Source of the DNA: Algoriphagus oliviformis
Lineage (GTDB): Bacteria; Bacteroidota; Bacteroidia; Cytophagales; Cyclobacteriaceae
Direction of reading: 5' to 3'
DNA length: 64,000 nucleotides
NCBI RefSeq assembly: GCF_017254915.1
Contig: NZ_JAFKCT010000007.1
Span: forward strand, 89,775-153,774
Made by a program: the position numbers and the translations under genes. The notes under the pieces were generated by a model. It saw only the letters and a program-made list of their open reading frames with translations. It did not search any database and was not told the DNA's origin. Position 1 is the first letter of the stretch. Each line of letters starts with the position of its first letter. This document shows positions 59,270 through 64,000 of the stretch, in pieces.

Positions 59270-62059
59270 CTATTGCCCCGACAGAAAAGCTTTCAGCAGG
59301 CTGCGCAGGTGCTCGGGAGCCTGGTCGGTGTCATAGTGGTGGGTTCTGGTTTTTTGCAGAGGCGGGAAAAACCGCTGGATAAATTCATGCTGGTGGATGA
59401 TCAGCGTGGGCTTGCCCAGCGCCATGGCCACAGCCAGTTCCAGCACAGCATTGGGATTGAGCAGGGTGATGTCCGCGACGACAAAGTGGGCCGCGGTGAG
59501 GTCCTTCCAGATCGCGGCCATGATCTCCGGATCGAGGCTGTCGTAGCCGACTCGATAGGCCAGGTTCATCTCCCCGCACACCGATCTGATGGTATGCTCG
59601 GTGGCTTTGCTCCAGGGCCGAAATGCGGTCACGTGGAAAAGCTGCCGCTGGCCGGCCTGCTTGGGGTAGACCCCTGCAAATGGGGGCTGAAAAGCGAGGT
59701 GATTGCCACCAGGGATCAGCTTGAGCAGCGATTTGCCCACCAGCTTGAGCAAGGTCGCGTCGTGGACATTCGCGTCGATAGCCTGAAGGAGGTCTTGGGT
59801 TTTGTCCTCTGGCAGGCTTGAGGCGATGGTTTTGAGGTAGTCGGCAGAGTGGGGGAGGAGGTTGTCTTTGGATATCCTGGGCTTGCCGTAGGTAGCGACC
59901 TGGATGGCCTCGATCAGCCGGTGCACATCGTCTTCGTCTTCCTGCAGTCGGCAGGGATGGATGTCGATGTCAAAAGGTGCAGTCTGCCCCGCTTTCAAAA
60001 TCACGACCATGGGTTTTCCCAAAGCCAAAGCCCAGCCACACTCAAATGCCGCAAGGGCTGTCTGGGAAGCGTGCTGCAGGGCGGTGTTTTCGGCCTCGGT
60101 GTGTTTCCATTCCTTCGGATCGGAAAGCGCGGGGTCAAAGCCGCTGAAGTCAAAGATGGCAAGGCCGGATTCACGGAGCTGGATCCAGCGGTCGTCCAGG
60201 CTGGTAGTGTTCGATTTTTGGGTGGCCAGTTGCAGGCCGCAGTCCCTGCAGGACTTTTCCAAAATGCCTCGGACGGCTGGCGCTCCGCTGAAAAAGACCT
60301 GGTTGACGTGCAGGATCACCTCGTGGGCCGGAAGGGAGCTGGGTGAAAAATAGAGCAGTTTTCGCCGCTCAAACCGCCCGATGTCGTAGGCAATCTGCCG
60401 CAGGCCAAACTGCTGATGCTGTATCAGCTGTGGGAGCGTGTAGGCCGACCGAAGTAGGTTCATGATGTCTTCCCGAGCCGCTTGGATGCGCTCCGCTTCT
60501 TTTTTGTCTTCCCCCTGGAGGTTTTCGTCGAGATTCGCCATTCGGATCGCCAGCTGGGGGAAAAGCTCCAAAAACTGTCTGATCATCCGGTTGTCCTCAA
60601 ACCCGGGAGCGATGGGCAGCAGGTGCGCGGCCCCTATGAATCGCTGGGTGCTTTCTCCGAAATTTTCCATGGCGAGGTCCTGCTGCCATTCGGGATCGTC
60701 CAGCTGGTCCATGAAAGCGGTGATTTGGGAGTAAAACTGCTGAATCTGTGGGTAAAACGGCCGCATTTCCTCCGGTACCTGTTTTTCGATCGTCCGCAGC
60801 AGGGTGGGGATGAACATCCGGAACAGCTCCGCGATCAGCCGAAGCTCGTCTTCGGACAGGCTCCCCAGCTTGAGTGTGAGCAGGGTAAACTGGTTGAAAA
60901 AACGGGTGAGCGCTGCCGATACCGAACGGCCGCCTGCCAGCTGTCGATCCAGTTCGGCAATATTCGCTTCCATCTCCTTCTTGATTTCCTCGGCGGTGGG
61001 CGGGTCGGGCGCTTGCTCGACGTAGTCTTTCATGGCGAGCAAGCCTTGGATGACCTCGTCCAGCAGTTCGTTGGTTTCGGCGTTTGCGTATTGACGGGAG
61101 CAGTCGACCAGCTCCCCCACAAATGCGATGTATCCGTCGAAGTCCATGGATTCGTCGTCCAGCCTTTTTCTGACCAACGCGATAGCCTCGTACATCGCGT
61201 GTTCGGAAAAACCGTCTTTTTCCATCCTGGCCCGATAGTTTTGGATGATTTCCGGGGTATCCAGTTCGGTGTCTGGTTGCTGGATTTCGGGGGATTTGGT
61301 TTGCAGAGAGGCCAGGTAGGTCTGGATCGCCGCCACGTGTTCGGCTCCCATTTTCTCCAAAAGAGGAACATGCTCCGGGTCAAAATAGAGCACCAAAGCG
61401 ATCAGTATATTGAAACAGTAGGCATGTGCCTCTTCGGTGAGCGTTGGCTTCAGGTTTTCCAATTCCTGCGTTGCCATCGTCCAATACTCAGGATCAAAAC
61501 CCTCGTCCTGAAACTGGATAAAGCAGCGGGCCAGCAGCTGCTCGGCGGTACTTTTCCCCTCGTGGTCTTCCGGATAGGCCTCCGTAAACTGGATCAGAAT
61601 CTGGAGGCTGTGCAGCTGAAGGATCAGGTTTTGGAAAAGGGCGTCATTCGATTCGCTGGAGGCATAGTCCCAGTCCGACAGGGTTTGGAAGGACTCGCTG
61701 AGCGTAGCCAAGGCCGCTTCGTAGTCCTGCTCGCGGATCTTGGCAGAGACTTCCTGCAAAAACTGGTGGCAACGCAAGCCCATGGAGTCAGGCGCATAGA
61801 GGCGCTGGTAGGCTTCCTGGATCTCTTTTCGCAGACCCAATACCTCCGCTTCCTGCGGATACTCAAGGTAGTTTCTCAGGTACAAAGCCGTCAGTTCGAG
61901 GAAGGCTAGCTGGAGCTGGAGCCGGTCTTGGCGGGTACGCACCCCGTAGTTGCCGAGATAGGAGATGGACTGGACCAGCAGCGGCTCGTGCTCAGGCAGG
62001 GAAAAATCCACCTGGCGGACTTGGGTTAAAAACTCATCGAGGGGCATCGGCTGGTCCAT
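59270..62059 (-). CDS. 929-aa protein with helical repeats and two deoxyribosyltransferase-like domains
   Basis: A soluble acidic protein. Residues 1-560 are almost entirely helical, TPR-like in texture (YEAALATLSESFQTLSDWDY, LLARCFIQFQDEGFDPEYW). Residues about 590-720 and 780-929 each resemble the nucleoside 2-deoxyribosyltransferase-like Rossmannoid fold: the first has LAIFDFSGF and ECGWALALGKPMVVIL, the second HFVVADITLLNPNAVLELAV and AMALGKPTLIIHQ. The second copy keeps the D-IT-x2-NPN-x3-E pattern (Asp863, Asn868, Glu874). In the first the glutamate (ECGWALA) is kept but NPN is absent. The fold is shared by nucleotide hydrolases, TIR-like NADases and SLOG sensors. Start is 11 bp after a phosphatase gene. 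Function is unknown. Confidence 0.75.
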   Translation of the reverse strand: MDQPMPLDEFLTQVRQVDFSLPEHEPLLVQSISYLGNYGVRTRQDRLQLQLAFLELTALYLRNYLEYPQEAEVLGLRKEIQEAYQRLYAPDSMGLRCHQFLQEVSAKIREQDYEAALATLSESFQTLSDWDYASSESNDALFQNLILQLHSLQILIQFTEAYPEDHEGKSTAEQLLARCFIQFQDEGFDPEYWTMATQELENLKPTLTEEAHAYCFNILIALVLYFDPEHVPLLEKMGAEHVAAIQTYLASLQTKSPEIQQPDTELDTPEIIQNYRARMEKDGFSEHAMYEAIALVRKRLDDESMDFDGYIAFVGELVDCSRQYANAETNELLDEVIQGLLAMKDYVEQAPDPPTAEEIKKEMEANIAELDRQLAGGRSVSAALTRFFNQFTLLTLKLGSLSEDELRLIAELFRMFIPTLLRTIEKQVPEEMRPFYPQIQQFYSQITAFMDQLDDPEWQQDLAMENFGESTQRFIGAAHLLPIAPGFEDNRMIRQFLELFPQLAIRMANLDENLQGEDKKEAERIQAAREDIMNLLRSAYTLPQLIQHQQFGLRQIAYDIGRFERRKLLYFSPSSLPAHEVILHVNQVFFSGAPAVRGILEKSCRDCGLQLATQKSNTTSLDDRWIQLRESGLAIFDFSGFDPALSDPKEWKHTEAENTALQHASQTALAAFECGWALALGKPMVVILKAGQTAPFDIDIHPCRLQEDEDDVHRLIEAIQVATYGKPRISKDNLLPHSADYLKTIASSLPEDKTQDLLQAIDANVHDATLLKLVGKSLLKLIPGGNHLAFQPPFAGVYPKQAGQRQLFHVTAFRPWSKATEHTIRSVCGEMNLAYRVGYDSLDPEIMAAIWKDLTAAHFVVADITLLNPNAVLELAVAMALGKPTLIIHQHEFIQRFFPPLQKTRTHHYDTDQAPEHLRSLLKAFLSGQ

Positions 62060-62070
62060 CCCCTAAGATA

Positions 62071-62397
62071 CTACAAACCTTTCAGGTAGGGGGAAACTGA
62101 TGTGGTAATGCTTTCTATGAGCTCTTCATCCATATATCGGTAGTCGTCAGGTATTTCGAGAACCACTATTTTTTTATGGGAGGTCTCAAGGGGAAACTTT
62201 TGGACGAGTCGTTGCTTATGTTTTTTCTCCATCGCAAAAACCACATCGGCCCATTCAATCAGCTTTGCGTTGACTTTGGTCTTGGCGGAAGGTTCGGTGC
62301 CGGCGGATTTCGCAGTGATTCCTTGCCGGTTTTTATATATGGCTTCGGCTGTTGGGCTTCTCCATAGATTCCTGCTACATACAAAAAGCAAATTCAC
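62071..62397 (-). CDS. Low-molecular-weight protein-tyrosine-phosphatase-like protein
   Basis: A 108-aa protein opening MNLLFVCSRNLWRSPTAEAI, where CSRNLWRS is the CX5R phosphate-binding loop with Cys7 as nucleophile and Arg13. TAKSAGTEPSAKTKVNAKLIEWADVVFAMEKKH is the conserved middle of the family. It is shorter than classical LMW-PTPs (about 150 aa) and the C-terminal DP(W/Y) acid loop is replaced by EIPDDYRYMD, as in a short widespread subfamily. It is followed after 11 bp by the 929-aa gene, so the two form a likely operon. Confidence 0.88.
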   Translation of the reverse strand: MNLLFVCSRNLWRSPTAEAIYKNRQGITAKSAGTEPSAKTKVNAKLIEWADVVFAMEKKHKQRLVQKFPLETSHKKIVVLEIPDDYRYMDEELIESITTSVSPYLKGL

Positions 62398-62424
62398 GTT
62401 AGCTCGATTAATGTTAGTAGAGGT

Positions 62425-63396
62425 TTATTTGCTCTTCCATTCCATCACTTCCATCTCGCTGAGCTCCGGGCCACCGCCGCGGTTGGCGGAGCCAGCTTGG
62501 ACGTAGATCTTTCCGTCCAGATACGCCACTCCGGTGCCGTGTCGGCCTTGGAGTAGGTTGGGCAGCTTGCTCCAGGTATGGCTGCGGGTGTCGAGGACTT
62601 CCACTTCGGCATGGGCCGGGACTTGTACGCCGCTTTCCCCGTTCATTACGATGAGGTAAGGGCCGATTCCCAGGTTGGAGTTGCCCGCGCGCTCGGTAGG
62701 GATGCCGGCATCGATGGTCGTCCAGGTGCCAGTCTTGAAGTCGTAGTAGTCCACTTCCTTGATCGTGGTGTCGATCACCCGGTTGTTTTTTGCATTGGAG
62801 GTTCTGCCTCCCGCGAGGTAGAGCCGGTCGCCGACCATGGCCGCGCTCACGTGGTCTCTGGCTCTAGGAGCATCGGGGAGGGTGGTCCACTTGCCGGTCT
62901 TTGGGTCCAGCTCGTCAAACCAAGCCACGAATCCATCCCAGTGTCCGTCCTGTATGCCGCAGACCACATAGATCTTGTCCTTGCGGACAAAGACCCCAGC
63001 GGAGCCGCGCAATCTGTTTTCGGGAAGCTTGGGACCATCTCTCCAAGTCTTGGTTTTGGGGTTGAAAATCAACGCATTTGCAATCGGTGTCTCATGGGGA
63101 TAGCCGCCCGTCAGCGCGCCGATAACCCAGATTTCCCCCTGATAGCTGACCGCCTGGAAGTGGCTGATCTCCATGGGAGCGTCGGCTACCTTCGTCCAGG
63201 TATTGGTTTTGGGATTGTATTCCTCGACCGGCCTTTTGCCACGTCCACCTAGGGAATAAAGCTTGCCCTCGCATGCTACAAAGGAATTTTCATGGCGCGG
63301 AGTGGCTTCGGTCTTCGGCGTGACGACAGTCCACGACTCCTGGGCGTGGAGTTGGAGGATGAAGAAGAAAAGGAGTGCAGTCAGGATGGGTTTCAT
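62425..63396 (-). CDS. Secreted kelch-repeat protein
   Basis: A 323-aa exported protein with the signal peptide MKPILTALLFFFILQLHAQ. It has six kelch motifs forming a beta-propeller, each with a GG-type turn and a following W: KLYSLGGRGKRPVEEYNPKT, EIWVIGALTGGYPHE, KIYVVCGIQDGHWDG, RLYLAGGRTSNAKNN, then LIVMNGESGVQVPA and KIYVQAGSANRGGGPE. Such proteins are common as extracytoplasmic partners in Bacteroidota; sialate-related kelch proteins and galactose oxidase are distant relatives. No catalytic residues can be assigned. It stands alone, 27 bp after the phosphatase operon promoter region. Confidence 0.88.
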   Translation of the reverse strand: MKPILTALLFFFILQLHAQESWTVVTPKTEATPRHENSFVACEGKLYSLGGRGKRPVEEYNPKTNTWTKVADAPMEISHFQAVSYQGEIWVIGALTGGYPHETPIANALIFNPKTKTWRDGPKLPENRLRGSAGVFVRKDKIYVVCGIQDGHWDGFVAWFDELDPKTGKWTTLPDAPRARDHVSAAMVGDRLYLAGGRTSNAKNNRVIDTTIKEVDYYDFKTGTWTTIDAGIPTERAGNSNLGIGPYLIVMNGESGVQVPAHAEVEVLDTRSHTWSKLPNLLQGRHGTGVAYLDGKIYVQAGSANRGGGPELSEMEVMEWKSK

Positions 63397-63506
63397 GATT
63401 TCGGATTTCAGATTGGGGATTTCGGTTGGCGCATTACCGAAAAATTTCGAATTTCAGATAGAAGTCGCGTCTCAAAGGTTTTCAATATCGCAAACGCTGA
63501 ATTTGC

Positions 63507-63869
63507 ATGAAAGAGCAACTGAAAATTCGCTTTAAAAAATTCGCCTTGAGCGTCATATCACTTTGCGAGTCCCTGCCCAAGAGGAATTCAACTTTTACGC
63601 TTAGTAACCAGATTATTAGATCTTCGACTTCAATGGGAGCGAACTATAGATCAGCGTTAAGAGGACGTTCTGCCGCTGAATTTCTTGCAAAGCTGGGAAT
63701 AGTGGAAGAGGAGTCGGACGAGACCTTGTATTGGTTGGAGTTGATTTCCGAGTCGTCTTTGGCGAAACCCGAAGTAGTGGAGCCGCTTTGGAAAGAGTGC
63801 AATGAGCTGTTATCCATCGTGGTAGCTACGATCAATACCACCCGGAGGAATCAAAAAGCTTCAAAATAG
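63507..63869 (+). CDS. Four-helix-bundle protein (23S rRNA intervening-sequence family)
   Basis: A 120-aa all-helical protein: IRFKKFALSVISLCESLPKR, then TLSNQIIRSSTSMGANYRSA, EFLAKLGIVEEESDETLYWL, and a last helix ending INTTRRNQKASK. This is the family first seen in intervening sequences of 23S rRNA genes and common as a free-standing gene in Bacteroidota (S23/avd-like). Avd relatives assist diversity-generating retroelements, but no reverse transcriptase is present here, and the function of stand-alone copies is unknown. The N-terminal QLKIRFKKFA replaces the commoner xYxDLxVW opening. Confidence 0.85.
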   Translation: MKEQLKIRFKKFALSVISLCESLPKRNSTFTLSNQIIRSSTSMGANYRSALRGRSAAEFLAKLGIVEEESDETLYWLELISESSLAKPEVVEPLWKECNELLSIVVATINTTRRNQKASK

Positions 63870-63930
63870 CAGTCTAACGTTGGTATTTGTGATTTGCTCC
63901 GAAATCAGAAATCAAAAATCCGACATTGGA

Positions 63931-64000
63931 TCAGTCAATATCGTTGGACACCATATCAAAGGTGTCCCGAGTCACATGCTTGAAATTCCACTTCAGCGCC
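63931..64000 (-). CDS. C-terminal end of a gene running off the window
   Basis: On the minus strand, 22 codons in one open frame end at TGA (63933-63931) and encode ALKWNFKHVTRDTFDMVSND-ID. The residue pattern looks like real protein, and the frame is open to the window edge. The family cannot be told from this fragment. The 61 bp between it and the four-helix-bundle gene contain only short AATCAGAAATC-type repeats. Confidence 0.5.
   Translation of the reverse strand, partial: ALKWNFKHVTRDTFDMVSNDID

Noticed and set aside
63507..63869. Four-helix-bundle protein considered as the Avd subunit of a diversity-generating retroelement
   Set aside because: No reverse transcriptase, template repeat or variable repeat is seen nearby.

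Overview
The window looks like chromosome from a Bacteroidota bacterium, most likely a Cytophagales/Cyclobacteriaceae member (an Algoriphagus-like genus is my best guess, by inference only). Pointers are the weak Shine-Dalgarno signals, -33/-7 promoters of the TTTG-N19-21-TAnnTTTG type, families confined to this phylum (DUF6266, a DUF6686-like protein, the short 'phosphoribosylpyrophosphate synthetase'-named family), FG-GAP and Tat-exported Gfo/Idh/MocA proteins, and a type II-C CRISPR repeat beginning GTTGTGAATTGC on its transcribed strand.

Layout. 1-19000 is mainly carbohydrate and housekeeping genes: a GH106-type alpha-L-rhamnosidase, an eleven-unit 154-bp tandem repeat, a SulP transporter with a beta-carbonic anhydrase, a sugar isomerase divergent from an AraC regulator, then a run of FG-GAP protein, DUF3748 lipoprotein and ribulokinase. 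Dispersed intergenic repeats occupy 1-620 and 11960-13235. 19000-24100 holds small metabolic genes and metE behind a cobalamin riboswitch. 24372-27149 is a compact three-gene cassette of unknown function built around a HEPN protein, a candidate defence or toxin-type module.

27800-42735 is the CRISPR region: an XRE regulator, a HIRAN gene broken by a frameshift, a tracrRNA on the minus strand, a 1553-aa Cas9, a REP-associated (RAYT/Y1) transposase wedged 3 bp behind cas9, cas1, cas2, and an array of 92 repeats and 91 spacers. The array reads on the minus strand, towards the cas operon, and stops at an intrinsic terminator whose hairpin takes its last bases from the terminal repeat. Three REP-like palindromes lie in this locus, one of them inside the RAYT reading frame.

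42860-64000 is again accessory and housekeeping: a TIMP-like secreted protein, a glycosidase lipoprotein divergent from a 1298-aa membrane protein that fuses a cellulose-synthase-like GT2 to a GH26 domain and a second glycosidase domain, a Gfo/Idh/MocA oxidoreductase, nagB, a B12-binding radical SAM protein, a SIMPL protein, a TPR histidine kinase, a PycTM-like membrane protein, a DoxX-like protein, a two-gene unit of a low-molecular-weight phosphatase and a 929-aa protein with tandem deoxyribosyltransferase-like domains, a kelch protein and a four-helix-bundle protein. No rRNA or tRNA gene was recognised.
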